Part shown: positions 1-11,767 of the stretch, in pieces | Numbering within the stretch: the first letter of the stretch is position 1 | Layout of the letters: every line of letters begins with the position of its first letter | Assembly: GCA_030374765.1 (NCBI GenBank) | Contig: JARGXX010000121.1 | Coordinates: forward strand, 434,001 to 498,000 | DNA from: Agarophyton chilense | Lineage: Eukaryota; Rhodophyta; Florideophyceae; Gracilariales; Gracilariaceae | Direction of reading: 5' to 3' | Length of the DNA: 64,000 nt | Notes under the pieces: generated by a model | Seen by the model: the letters and a program-made list of their open reading frames with translations, nothing else | The model's database searches: none | Told to the model about the DNA's origin: nothing | Translations under genes and position numbers: made by a program

Positions 1-2003
1 CCAACGTGGAGGTGCTCGGCCACATCGTCAACGAAGACGGTGTCCACACTGATCCAGAGAAGGTGAAGCAGATTGTCGAAGCCCAGGCGCCAAAGAGTCG
101 CAAAGCGCTGAGGTCCTTCCTTGGCCTTGCCTCCTTCTACCGTCGCTTCATCAAGAACTTCTCGAAGATCGCAGCCCCCTTGCACGAGTTGACCGCGACC
201 AATGTGACCTTCAAGTGGAACGACGACGCAGAGATGTCGTTCCAGAAGCTGAAGGAGGTGATGACCTCTCCCCCGGTTTTGTGCTTCCCAGACCTTGAGA
301 AGGTCTTCGAGGTTCACACTGATGCTTCGCTTCATGCTCTTGGTGCAGTGCTGTCGCAGAAGGACGGAGAGGGCAAGCTGCATCCAATCCACTACGCCAG
401 CCGAGTGCTGAGCGACACGGAGCGTAGGTACAGTACCTTCGAGAGAGAAGCCTTGGCAGTCGTGTTCGCGTTGAAGAAGTTCAGACACTTCTTGCTCAAC
501 GGGCCCTTCGTTGTCCATAGCGATCACCAAGCGCTTCGGAACGCCTTCACGAAGAAGGACGTTCACGGCAGGTTGTCGCGCTGGTTGAACCTCATGGCGG
601 AGTATGAATTTGAGATTCGCCATGTCGCTGGGAACGCCAACGCAGTTGCTGACTTCCTCTCGAGGCCGCAGTATGGAGCCGACGCATATGGGGATGATGA
701 CGACGATGACGCTGAAGTTGAAGCCGAGCCGAGGATCGAGGACTTCTTCGAGACGGAGGCCGTGACGGAGATCTGCGCGGTTCTCGGAGAAGGACCGACG
801 GGAGGATACGAGCCGACTCTTGAAGCTGTGAGGCAGTACTTGATCAGCTTCAATGGAGTCTCCGTCCCAGTCCGTATCCGCAGGCAGGCCAAGTCGTACG
901 TCGCCGTGCAAGACATCCTCTTGAAGCAAACGAAGAACGGGCTGAAGGTTGTTCCCAGGCTGGATGAGCGGACCGATGTCATCAAGGCCATGCGCGACGA
1001 CCACGGCCACTGGGCGAAGAAGTCAACGACGGACTTCGTCCAGCAGAGGTTCTGGTGGCCGGAGATGAGTCGACATGTGGGTGACTTCGTCGCGTCCTGT
1101 GCTTGTCAAGTGGCAGGACCGGTGAGCGTGTACCGCAGCACGATGAAGCAACCAGTGTCAGGGTTGTTTGACACATGGTCCATCGACTTCGCAGGCCCAC
1201 TGCCGCGCACGTGCTGTGGGAACAAGTACTTCTGCGTCGCAGTCGAACACTTGACCGGATGGCCGGTGGCAATGCCCATCAGAGACCAGACGACGGAGGC
1301 AGCGCTCCACATCTTCGAAAGCGAGATCGTCGACGTGTTCGGGGTACCGAGGTGCGTGGTGTCCGACAACGGTCCGGCGTTCAAGTCAGCCGGATGGAAG
1401 AAGGGACTGAGGAAGGCCGGGTCGCAGTGGAAGCCGATCGCGACGTACATGCCTCAGGCCAATGGCCGCGCGGAGAGGATGGTACAGACCGTGAAGCACG
1501 CCTTGTGCCGGATGCTTGTGGTGCAGGGTGGACATTGGGACGAGAAGCTGTCGGTTGTGCTGAACTCCTATCGCATGTGCAAGTCGGGGAAGGACAACAG
1601 GTCTCCGTTCTTTCTCATGTTCGGTGTTGACGGCAGGAGCCAGCCGGAAGCAAGGGCAACTAGGGCTCTTGGCCTTGATGCGAGTGGCGAGCCGACCTTG
1701 TCAGCAGGCACGAGAGACGTGCAGCTGCTTGCTCTTCAGGGCCCACGGGCCTCGCGGATTGTTGAGAGGGGAGACCGTCCGGTCGTGCAGCAGTTCAGTG
1801 TCGACCAGGCCGTGATGATGTTGAAGCCGAGGTACGAGACCTTGTCCGCCATGACACCCAAGTGGATGGGACCGCTCTGGGTTGTGAAGACCCAGCATCT
1901 CCGCTACTGGCTGCGGGATGCCAGGGACAAGCGGTCCAGGAATGGTGTGCACGTGCGCAGGCTGAAGGCCTATCGCGAACGTGACGCCTCCCCGCTGCAG
2001 TGA
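1..2003 (+). CDS. pol: Ty3/gypsy Pol, 3' part (RT end, RNase H, integrase)
   Basis: The frame is open from the left window edge to a TGA at 2001-2003. The protein starts inside the RT connection region (LGHIV, then FLGLASFYRRFI), followed by an RNase H of the RNase_H_like type with its acidic residues visible (HTDAS, FEREALAV, HSDHQAL). Next comes an acidic linker and an integrase with zinc-finger-like H and CxC residues (GHWA, CAC). The integrase core has an apparently complete DDE set (SIDFAGPL, VSDNGPAF, NGRAERM) and a C-terminal beta-rich part. There is no chromodomain, so this family differs from elements A, B and E. No stop or frameshift interrupts it, so it is the least damaged pol in the window. 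The gag, protease, most of RT and the 5' LTR lie outside the window. The family call is firm; the exact clade is not determined. Confidence 0.93.
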   Translation, partial: NVEVLGHIVNEDGVHTDPEKVKQIVEAQAPKSRKALRSFLGLASFYRRFIKNFSKIAAPLHELTATNVTFKWNDDAEMSFQKLKEVMTSPPVLCFPDLEKVFEVHTDASLHALGAVLSQKDGEGKLHPIHYASRVLSDTERRYSTFEREALAVVFALKKFRHFLLNGPFVVHSDHQALRNAFTKKDVHGRLSRWLNLMAEYEFEIRHVAGNANAVADFLSRPQYGADAYGDDDDDDAEVEAEPRIEDFFETEAVTEICAVLGEGPTGGYEPTLEAVRQYLISFNGVSVPVRIRRQAKSYVAVQDILLKQTKNGLKVVPRLDERTDVIKAMRDDHGHWAKKSTTDFVQQRFWWPEMSRHVGDFVASCACQVAGPVSVYRSTMKQPVSGLFDTWSIDFAGPLPRTCCGNKYFCVAVEHLTGWPVAMPIRDQTTEAALHIFESEIVDVFGVPRCVVSDNGPAFKSAGWKKGLRKAGSQWKPIATYMPQANGRAERMVQTVKHALCRMLVVQGGHWDEKLSVVLNSYRMCKSGKDNRSPFFLMFGVDGRSQPEARATRALGLDASGEPTLSAGTRDVQLLALQGPRASRIVERGDRPVVQQFSVDQAVMMLKPRYETLSAMTPKWMGPLWVVKTQHLRYWLRDARDKRSRNGVHVRRLKAYRERDASPLQ

Positions 2004-3711
2004 CGAGCAAGCTTTGCTCGCAGGGTTGGGCCGACGTATGAGATGTCGTCGGCCCAGAAGCCCCGCCAGGGATACGCGACGCCGTGGTGGTGAGCTTGGA
2101 CTTGTGCTGGTCGCTTGGGAGCTTCGTCTTGGTCTTGATCAAGATGAAGAAGACAACGACCGGGTTACAGATCCGGGAGAGGTATAGTGGACTACGTCTG
2201 CTTTGTCCGCACCGCGCTCGTCGCCATGTGGCGACGGGGGTACGTCCGGGAGAGACGCAGAGTACGACACCTGCTTTGGATCTGAACCGCTGGTCGCTGT
2301 TACCCTTGGATACTCGAGGCTGAGGCTGATGGCTGAAGCCTTATGTAACTCGAAGTTGACGTTGGTTGGAGATGAACGATGAGCGCACGCACGCGAGATG
2401 ACAGGACGGAGCGCGCGGTTGACATCATGACGAGCAAGATGCGTGGCCGGTGAGATGCGCCGAGGCGCCTCGTGCGTCCGAGTTGCCGCCCTCCCGTGTC
2501 GAGTGAGACATGAACGTCACGAGCGAGCGCGTTGGAGATGAAGGAGCGGGGTGTCTTGCGCAGCGCGCGGTTGCTCCATCGACCGTGGGGGTAGAATCGC
2601 CCGCGCGGGGCACACCGACATTAACGAAGGTGGTCCGGCGAAGGCGACACGCGCGCCACTGTCGACGGAACAACAGCGCGCGACTTGGAAGCGAATGCGA
2701 CGCGAGGCCATCCCGGCGAGGATTGCATGCGCGCGAATGCGAGGCCTTCTCGGCCAACGTTGATGGCATGGACGACGCGCCAGGCAAGGAGAACGCAATG
2801 CCGGCGCGCACGGGATGGTTGACGATGATGCGACGACGGCGCGTGCGCTGCAAGGCGCGAACCGGGGTTGCAAGCGTTGCGAACCGCTCGGAGTGCGCGC
2901 GCGAACGGATGAGGGCACCGGGGTTGCAAGCGTTGCGAACCGCTCGGAGTGCGCGCGCGAACGGATGAGGGCGCCGGGGTTGCAACATGCGAACCGCTCG
3001 GCGAGAGTGTGGCGTGATGATGGCGTGCGTGGTCCGGGTTTGTGACTGTTGCGGTTGAGCGCAGCGCGCATGCGTTGGCGGATGATGAGAGTGATGGTCT
3101 GCTGTGCGCGCGGAGCCCCGACAGTTATGTGCACTGTCAGCGAGGCCCGCGGCGCCAGGTGGCAATTTGTGCATTTCGGGATTTTAAGTGAAGTTTCAAC
3201 TATCAAGGTTCTACACGTGGCAAAAGGTATAATTTTACAGCAGGACGAGCCCGACGCACAAGTGCATCTGAAAAGTGGACCGGATGCACCTGTGCCTACG
3301 GGGAGGTCAATCCCCGACGGCCCCGAAGGACCGCCCCGGAGGAGCTAAACCGGTAACGGGAACCGAAGTCCACGCGCACAGGGGGCCAACCGTGCACCCG
3401 GAGAAGATTTTGACCTGGCAGATGGATGGCGCACGGGGTATTTATACTAGACCCCGAACCGCCTCCGCCGGCGACGACGACGGCGGCGTGGGCGCGCCGA
3501 TTGGTGGTTGGGCCGGATGTCGTGGCCACATATGCCACGTGTTTAGGGTTACACCGTCGTCGCCACTGCCGACCGCTGCGTCACCGGGTTCGATTCCGAG
3601 GTGCGCGGGTCTTGGCGCTGCGCACAGTGCACTAATAATGACCCATTCGGGGTCCGCCCTAAAGAAAATGAGGTAGCATCGCTTTCCCGACATTTCTAGC
3701 CCTCACTGACA
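2004..3711. other. GC-rich non-coding stretch after element Z
   Basis: I see no convincing gene. Short open frames on both strands are arginine/alanine-rich and look like a by-product of GC-rich DNA. The 3' LTR of element Z should lie here, but without its 5' partner its limits cannot be set. Two small hairpins follow the pol stop directly (around 2004-2021 and 2029-2054). A 56-bp tandem repeat lies at 2862-3004. Confidence 0.6.
2862..3004. repeat. 56-bp tandem repeat, about 2.5 copies
   Basis: The unit begins CCGGGGTTGCAAGCGTTGCG. Copies start at 2862, 2918 and 2974; the first two are nearly identical and the third has lost a few bases in the middle and stops early. It lies in GC-rich DNA with no supported gene. 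Confidence 0.9.
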
Positions 3712-4175
3712 TGTACCTTCTGGTTGAGTAATTTTTAGTACTTGTAATTGTAATTATGTTTATTTTATTACAGTAGTGAAGTGGCCACTTGGCACTGTAA
3801 CCATTGCTGGCCAGGTCTCTGACACTAGGTCAGAGACTGTGCCTTGCTGGCACCTCCCGGGTGATCTGGAAAGTGCAGTCCACTGCATATAAGGAATTGC
3901 ACCTCCCCCATCCTAATCTGATAAAGACAGGCACCACTTGGGTCACGACTATACCTTTTGGTTCATTGTTTCTCAACTACTACACAGGCTTTCCCACACG
4001 TCGACGCCTACCATTGTTCACCTACACGGTATACGCTATTGCCCCGCCGTTTGCCCCTGCGGGTTTTCACGGTGCCCTGTTACCATCGAGGTTTACTACG
4101 TCTACCTTCTAAGATTGAGTGTCACCACGCTCCCGAGACAAGACAGTAGCATACCCCAGAGGTGATTGTACGACA
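3712..4175 (+). repeat. 5' LTR of element A
   Basis: 464 bp, TG...CA ends, matching 11768-12257 along the whole length with scattered substitutions. The 3' copy has an internal duplication of about 27 bp near its end (the CACCACGCTC segment is present twice) that this copy lacks. Confidence 0.92.
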
Positions 4176-4178
4176 TTT

Positions 4179-4193
4179 TGGTCTCCCGACTTA
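4179..4193 (+). promoter_or_regulatory. Primer-binding site of element A
   Basis: TGGTCTCCCGACTTA begins three bases after the LTR end. It starts with TGG, as expected for pairing with the CCA end of a tRNA, and the same 15 bases with the same spacing occur at the 5' LTR of element E. I do not assign a tRNA species. Confidence 0.8.
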
Positions 4194-4322
4194 GAACGCT
4201 TTTTTTAGTTTGGTCCTACCTTCACGGTTCACACGAGATTCCGAGAAGGATTGGACGCTCGTACATCTATTTGGTTTCAGAAAATCCCGCAAAGCAATAC
4301 AGGATACCACTATTGATCACAA

Positions 4323-6079
4323 ATGGAACGACCTAAAAGGAATACGCGTGTTGCGAGCGCCCCGCCAAGCCATAAAGGTCTTAAAAGAGCCTCATCGGCT
4401 CAAACGATTCTGGAAAACCCCGAGGAGCTGTTCCGGCACCCCCGGGACAAAACCTTAAAGGTACATGGTCCGCCGCCTATTGCAACAGAACCCCAAAGGG
4501 AACCACCAATTGAGGTTGCAGCGGAGGAGCTATGGCCTCAGCTCGAAGAGCGAGCAAATGCGCTCGTCACCCTCGCGGTCGAGGATGCATTAACCATAAA
4601 GGAGAAGTCGGATACAGGGATGGTTCCGCCCTAAATGTACGTCGATGCATTTACCCGTATTATGGTTGACCCAGCAGCTCAAGAGCTATCGGACAGGATA
4701 CCTGAAAAGGTGAAACAGTATCTCTTTACATATGCTAGGGAGCATGTTTACCGCGCGGTGCAAGACCTTTGGGTTTCCGAAGGATTCGCAGAATCCCGAC
4801 CTACACAGGTGAACATTGCAAAGCGCATACAACAAGGGTTCTAAATGGGTCATTACACCCATTCCAAATACTTACCGACTGATAGTGAGTACCTACAAGG
4901 TCGGAAGTAGAGTCAAGAGGTCCCGGGGAATGTAGATCCTCAAGACATTTATCTGCCACCAATTACTGATTTCGTTCTAAAGATACCCACGGAGGTGATC
5001 CCAAAGAAGATTCGTCTGCCTCGTTGGATGAGCGACGAAGAAACCGAAAGGGTAAGAAGCGGAGGACGAAGACGGGAAAGAATCGAGGGGATGATTCAGA
5101 CCCGGACTTGTCGGACTCCAGTTCCGATACGAGTTCATCGTCGGATGATGACCGTAAAGGTAAGAAGAAGAAGAAACCGAACAGGTCGACGAAGAAGTCG
5201 TCGAAAAAGAACCGAAAAGGTAAGAAGCGATACAATGAGTCGTCCGACTCTGAGTCGGACACCGAAATAGACCTGGAGGTGCACCAACCGTTGAACGATA
5301 TGTTCACCAAAACGGTTGATTACAGGACTTATCGGTTGATCAACAAGTCTTCTGAATACACCCAAGAGGTTGCTCAGAATATTAATAAGCACCACAAGAA
5401 GCTCAGCTTCCAAATGGGTGACACAACCTTCACAGGTACGGATCCTATTGCGGTGATTGAGTTTCTACAGAAGTTCAAGCTTGCATGTGACCAAAATGCG
5501 TTTTCTGAGGGCGCTGATATGTGGCTATTTCAGTTTTACCTGAAATGACAAGCATACTACTTGCTGCAGGGTAGGCTCCGCGGCAATACCTTAGCGATGG
5601 ATGAGGATGGCACAGAGATGTTGGTGTCATACCCAGAGGTGGTCAATTTCCTCTTGGAAACATACGCCACCGATGAGGTCATCCAAGAGGCTTATTCGGA
5701 AGTCCTCGCTTACCATCAAAGGTCTGGGAAACCCGAATCGAAGTTTTCGCTCGCGCTGTGGAATCTGGCAACCCGCTGTGGTAATGTGTTCACTACCTCT
5801 AGGTTAAAGTCGATATTCGCTGACAATGTCGACAAAGCGATCCGTTCCCAGGTACGCAACTACCTGTCCATTAACCGAAAGGTAGAATACAATGGGCTGG
5901 CTCGATACTCCCAGAGCCTTGGAGATACACTTCGGCTGGGAAAGAGACCAGCCTTGCCTCCAACCTCGAAGGAAAAATCGAAAAGGTCCTTCTTGGAAAT
6001 TGAAGAGACCACAACCTCAGAGGGTAGCTGGCACATCGAAGTACCTACAGGGACCGCTATCCACTTGGTAGCGACCTAG
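4323..6079 (+). pseudogene. gag: Element A gag (broken)
   Basis: The likely start is the ATG at 4323, 147 bp after the LTR. The protein has a basic N-terminal part, then a low-complexity Ser/Asp/Lys region (around 5090-5260), then a capsid-like Retrotrans_gag region (for example GTDPIAVIEFLQKFKLACD, and later YATDEVIQEAYSEVL with RCGNV) that aligns with the gag of element E at 61357-63024. The reading is interrupted by stops at 4632-4634 and near 4844, a frame change near 5000 and a TGA at 5546-5548, after which the same frame continues to 6079. From 6080 to 6620 only stop-rich sequence remains, where the nucleocapsid should be. The product would be the structural Gag of virus-like particles if intact. 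Confidence 0.82.
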
Positions 6080-6624
6080 GGGCGGTTCTCGAAACTTTCG
6101 ACGGTAGGAAATTGGTCGTCAACGCGTACACCAAACTCGGTACAATCGCCGCCAAGTGCAATGAGCTCGCAGAGGATGCCGGGAAAAAGCTCCCATAACT
6201 CGCCACCCACATCCTACGCCACTGCTCCTACCAACCAGGTTTCGAAGCCCCCCTTAATGGTAACGCGAGACCCCCAAACTAGAGGCCTTGTTTGCTAGTT
6301 CTGTATTGCGACAGACCATTTCGCAAACAATTGCGCTAATTCACCCCCAGCGATGAGTGACCAGTTGACTCAGGCTGGCATGAAGAATCACCAACGCCTC
6401 TATAAGTCTTCAACGCAATCACCAAATTGGTTCCAACCCCGTACACCGGTACAGGTCAATACCATCGAGGAAACACCAAGCTTGGACTCAACCCCTCCCG
6501 TACAGGTAGAAAACACCTAACGGTTGGTGTAATGGCCGAACCCATCCTCCAATCGGAAGCCCAATCGATACCCAGAACCTTGAAGGAGTAAGAGAACACG
6601 TTACAACCAGGTCCGGTTTGTCAT

Positions 6625-9600
6625 ATGAAGTACAACAACTATAAAGTTCGTGCTTCAATGTGTTTCTTCGATCGCCTTGCGGTTCCGGTCACCTGCGTGT
6701 TGGATACGGAGGCTGGCCCAAACGTCTTGAACTCCCGCGTCATACCTGAGGCGGTACTTCGGAAATTGAGCCAACCTCCCGACAAAAACCCGCTGGTGGA
6801 TGCAAATGAGCGCCCATTAAACCTTCGAGGTATGCTCACCACTGTGGTGCAGCTCGGACACCTCAAGGTAAGACTGCAATTCTTTGTTGTCGACCGTTTA
6901 CCCCCAGACTGCCTACTAGGTACGAACGTCATTGACAGACATGTCAAAGCAATCCTTCCTGGTTCCCGTACCGTCGCCCTACGTCAGGGGGGACGAATTG
7001 CCATTTTAGGTAATACGGAAACCAAACGGGGATGGTTCGTCAAACCGAAGAAGACGATATCCACCAAAACGGTCTCCAACAAATTGCGCATTACCAAACA
7101 GGTTGTTATCCCGCCAATGCACCAAATATTGGTATCGGTGTCGTGTGCGACCCCCGGACTGGTCATACTACAAAACCATCCGAGGTTAGCACGTCGACAC
7201 CTCACCTTGACGGCCAACGGGATTGTCGACAACATTCCAAATCAACCCTTTAAGGTGTGTCTCAGCAACGTCAGCAGTCATGACGTGAAGTTGCCGAAAA
7301 ATACCAATTTTTGCATAGCACAACCGGCACCACAAGGGGTCTTCACCGTAGCTCACAGTGATCTCGGCGAGGTCGCCATCGATAAGGGAGGGGGGTGCGC
7401 AAATGCGTCCACAACCACAAAGGTATCGATAAATACCAACTGGGAAGCGAAAGAAACCGATAAGGCATCGGTAGACAATGAAGAGAAACCGGACCCTGAG
7501 AGACAATGGAAAGATACAGTCCAGATCGGTGAAGAAAACGGCCAACTGCGGGGCCGTATTATCGACCTCCTGGAGGAGTTCGAAACCATGCGGTCAGGCC
7601 ATCTGGGCCAAATTAAGGCCATACAGCAACGCATCGAGCTCCTCCCTGACTCGAAGCCGATTTACCAGCAACCATACCGAGCAGGTCCGAAGGCGAGAGA
7701 GATAGAACTCAAAGAAGTGGAGCGAATGCTCCAAGAAGGGGTAATTGAACCAACCAACTCAGATTCGGCTAGTTCCGTGGTTCTGGTTTAGAAGAAAAGG
7801 GATAAACGTATGAGGTTCTGTGTGGACTACAGGAGGCCCAATAGCGTTACCGTCAGGGACTCGTACCCGATACCTAGAATGGATGAGTGCATCGACTCCT
7901 TGGGAGATGCGCAGATATTTACCTTGTTGGATGCCTAGTATGGTTATTGCCAGGTACCTGTATGTGAGAAAGATCGAGACAAAACGACCTTCACGTGCCA
8001 TGCAGGTTTGTTTCGCTTCACGCGAATGCCATTCGGGTTGCGCAATGCTCCAGCCACCTTTCAAAGGGCGCTGCACATGATCCTTTCGAAGGTTAAACGA
8101 ACAACCACCTTGGTATACATCGATGATGTAATCATCTATTCCAGATCAGTAGAAGAGCATTTTGCTCACTTACGCACTGTACTAACCCTCCTAGCTGAGG
8201 CGGGGGTGACGCTGAAGCTCCGCAAATGCGTCTTCTTTACCAGAACGGTTGAATACCTGGGACACATCATAGGCCATGGTAGCCTAGAGTTTGCGCCAAG
8301 CAACATTGGAGCCGTACAGAAGGTCAACTTTCCACGATCCCAGACAGACGTACGATCCTTTATAGGTTTGTGTAACGTCTATCGTCGATTCGTGAAGGGA
8401 TTCACGAAAATAGCGGCTTCCCTCAACAAGAAGCTCCAGAAAGGTGAACATGAACGGTTTGAGAATCTATCGAACGACGAAATGGATACCTTTGAGGAAT
8501 TGAAACGAGCGCTGTTGTCGCCGCCAATCTTAGCGTTACCGAAAACAGGTCTACCATACACGCTGGATACAGGCGCACCAAATGCCCAAATTGGTTGTTG
8601 TCTCATGCAGGAGCAGCACAACGGAGACAAATTACCTATAGGGTACTGGAGCCGCGCTATGAATGAGGCGGAGCAGAACTACACGGTAACCGAGAAGGAA
8701 TGGCTTGCAGTAGTGTGGAGCATGTTGATGCTCCGTCCATACCTGTACGGTGAGCGCTTTAAGTTGTGCACGGACCACGACGCCGTGAGGTGGATCTTCG
8801 GACTCGCAGATTCGTCTGGTAGACTCGCTTGTTGGAGGTCGAGACTGTCGCAGTTTGAATACGACTTACAGTACCGTCCATGTATCAAGCACAACATAGC
8901 TGATGCTATGTCACACTTAAACACCTCAGGGTTAGAGACCGAACCTGTGGACGATGACATCCCTTGCTTTTTGGTGTCATCAAACCAAAATGGTACCGTC
9001 GAACACCTAGAAGGATGTTGGGACTTACCTGAAGAAGGTGCTTTGCGGAACACCGAAATGGCAACGCAGATACTGACCCTAGAGGAAACGAACGTCATGC
9101 CCGTAACCCGAGAAGAGTTCCTACGATAACAGGCCCAGGATGCGTACTGCAGAACCCTGGCTGACTATATTGGTTTCAAAGGATCACAATTCGATGTGGA
9201 CAACAATGGCTACATCGTGAGAAGGTCAACGTAGGATGGTAGCCTTCAAAAGGTTGTTCCGAAGGCGCTTCGCCCTAGAGTTTTGTATCTCGCGCACTAC
9301 CCGCGACTAGCGGGACACTTTGGTGCCACTAAGGTGTATTACACCTTGCGGCAACAGTTCTACTGGCCTTATATGGCCCATGATGTCTATACCTTTTTAG
9401 GTGATTGGGAACCCTGTGTTCGTACCCGCGGTGGTATTTGAAAGCATCGAAAGTATCCCAAGCTGTATCCAGCAGCGGGTCCACTGGAGTTTGTTGCGAT
9501 AGACTTTCTAGGACCACTTCCAAAGACCAAGAATGGGTATCAGCACATTCTAGTGATCACCGACAGGTTCTCAAAGCTCACGAGAGCGATACCTTAAAAG

Positions 9601-10818
9601 GATACGAAGTCAACAACGCTGGAGATCGCGTTCCTCAACAGTCGGGTCTACCCGTATGGTGCACCACTGTACCTACTTACCGATAATGGTTCAAACCTGG
9701 CATCGAAGTTCTTCGAAGCAGTCTGTAACCTCTTGGGTATCGAGCACTATTTTACGACTGCCTACCACCCGCAGACGAACGGACAGGTCGAGCGCTTTAA
9801 CCTCACATTCGATCAAGGCTACGACAATATATGGAAAAGCACCAAACTGGGTGGGATGAGCTGGTGCAACCGATCACCTACTCCTATAACCTTCAGGTAC
9901 ACCGGTCAACGCAGACCACTCCCTTTGATTTTATTCTTTCTCGACACCCCCCAGGTATTATAGTGCAGGGAGATCATACCACCAGCACTGCAGCTGGCGC
10001 ACTGACCCCTGCCCAGGTCAAGCGAAATACTCTTGTGAGGTTGAGGAGGGCTCTCAAACATGCAGAGAGCCGCCTCACTGCAGCCCAGAAGCGGTACAAG
10101 GCCGACTACGACCGTAGGGTAACCAAAGTGGTCTCTGTATCTTCGGGAAATATGTATACATAGACAACCCACCTTCGGGTAAAAGACCACGACCAGGTGA
10201 TGAAGCAGACGATGAAGCTATTGATAGAGATATTAATTCGAAGCTTCAACCCAAATCAGTGGGACCTTATAAGGTGTTGAGCGCATCAGACCACACCGTT
10301 ACGGTTGACTAAGATATACTACCGAATACGATATCAATTGACCGTATTACGATAGCACCTGAAACGGTTCAACATCGCATTGAGGCAGGCACCTCAGCCC
10401 GAGAGCCCAGAGCGGTAGCTCTGCGCACTCGACCCTCGGAGGACCCCACCCCAATTGAGGTGAATGATGACCTTCAACGGGATGTTCCGGATTACAACCT
10501 TCTAACAGGGACGGAAATTGAACCTGAAACGGTAACAGCGGGAGCTCCTGACCCGGCTCCCACACACAAAGCTCCCAACTCGGAACATACGAACCCTCGA
10601 GGTAGCGTTCCCCCGAAAGATCAGGACCAAACCTCAGAGTAATTTCCCCTTGACTGTCTGGAGGGCCACACCCGAATCTACAATGGTCTGAAGTACACCG
10701 TAAGGTGGTACGGCTGAGGCCCAGAAGGGGACACCCTCGAACCCCCAGACGCAATACCCCCATACTTCCGTATCAGGTATTGGGGCCGTTCCAAGGAGGA
10801 GATGCCTGCAGACGGCTA
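6625..10818 (+). pseudogene. pol: Element A pol: PR-RT-RNase H-integrase-chromodomain (broken)
   Basis: Protease, RT, RNase H and most of integrase stay in one frame from 6625. The protease active site reads LDTEAGPN where the homologous element E has LDTGAGPN, so the catalytic Gly is lost. A TAG at 7789-7791 and another near 7936 interrupt the RT; the RT core is otherwise present (VYIDDVIIYSR, FRFTRMPFGLRNAPATFQR). RNase H follows (LDTGAPNAQIG, VTEKEWLAV, CTDHDAV) and ends at 9129. Integrase spans 9130-10150 with further stops but keeps the DDE positions (AIDFLGPL, LLTDNGSN, NGQVERFN); a frame change lies near 9840. The C-terminus, 10650-10818, is a chromodomain remnant (LKYTVRWYG, stop, then GPEGDTLEPP). 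The order PR-RT-RH-IN defines Ty3/gypsy; the chromodomain places it among chromovirus-like elements. Confidence 0.9.
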
Positions 10819-11767
10819 ACCTTAGACCTTCGTGGTACTCAGGCCTAAGGAAGGGGGAGAAAAGACGTTGTTTTTCGCAGAAGGTGGACGCATATGCGTG
10901 TCAGATTACCTACAAGGGAGGACACGAAAGAACAACCGGTTTTAACAGTAAAAGAGAATAGAAGAGACAACATTTTACTTAAAGAAGGAGACACTAAGTA
11001 AGTTAAGTGGCAGGCAGCCGCCACAAGAATCTCAAAGGTTGTATCGACGCAGGCTCGAACCCAACAGGTGCCACGACTCAATCCTTGAAAAGTAGACGAA
11101 ACCTGAAAGGTCGAGAAGCCAGAAAATCTTCAAGGAAAGCCAGACAACAGGATTACGGTCGCGATGCCGACAATTAAGTGCAGAACTACCTGAAGGGTTG
11201 TCGAGCCGTGAGAACGACCAGGCGGGACGGCAGGCCCAGGGACCTAGGAGGAAAATGAAGTTTGAGCAACCGAGAAAGGTGCGATACCAACCTGGTTAAG
11301 CAGTGGGCTATGCTGAAGCAGAATCGCAAGCACGCAGGGGCCCACTATCGAAAAGGTGTCTGCGAGCGCGCTATTGACACTGCATCGTCCTCATGACAGT
11401 CCCTACCTGAATGGTTGTCGCTCAATTCGTGCGCCGCCGTCGTCGCTCGCACTCCCAAACCGACACCGGCACCGAGTTCTGAACCTCAAGGTATTGCGTG
11501 TTGCGCACCGTGAGCAACCGCCGGCGGACACCACTCCGATGCCCGCGCCGCTGTCGCTCGCTACACCTCTATGGGTTGATGGAAAGAGACACGGGGTGTG
11601 TCTCACGGGTAGGAGGGGGGTCTGTCGTATAGTGCCAGAAGGTTTGGCGTTAGAGGTTGTCGATATACTACACTGACCTTGTAGGTGATGGATGCGAGGG
11701 ATCATCGGCCACGCAGCTCCGGGCGAGCTACCATCTACGTGTTGTCAGCCACGTGTAGTGTTGACAA
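10819..11767. other. Element A region between pol and 3' LTR, no gene seen
   Basis: About 950 bp. Elements B and E carry an opposite-strand gene here. In A neither strand gives a protein resembling that gene; the short open frames (for example 11356-11676 plus, 11403-11705 minus) show no similarity to it by eye. Part of the region (10990-11300) is purine-rich. Confidence 0.55.

Noticed and set aside
2425..3206. Long overlapping frames (up to 249 residues) on both strands
   Set aside because: GC-rich DNA with tandem repeats keeps several frames open at once; Arg/Ala/His-rich composition with no motif.
3540..3640. Possible tRNA gene (GGTTCGATTCC at about 3585)
   Set aside because: The T-stem pairs poorly and no D-arm, anticodon stem or acceptor stem can be built around it.
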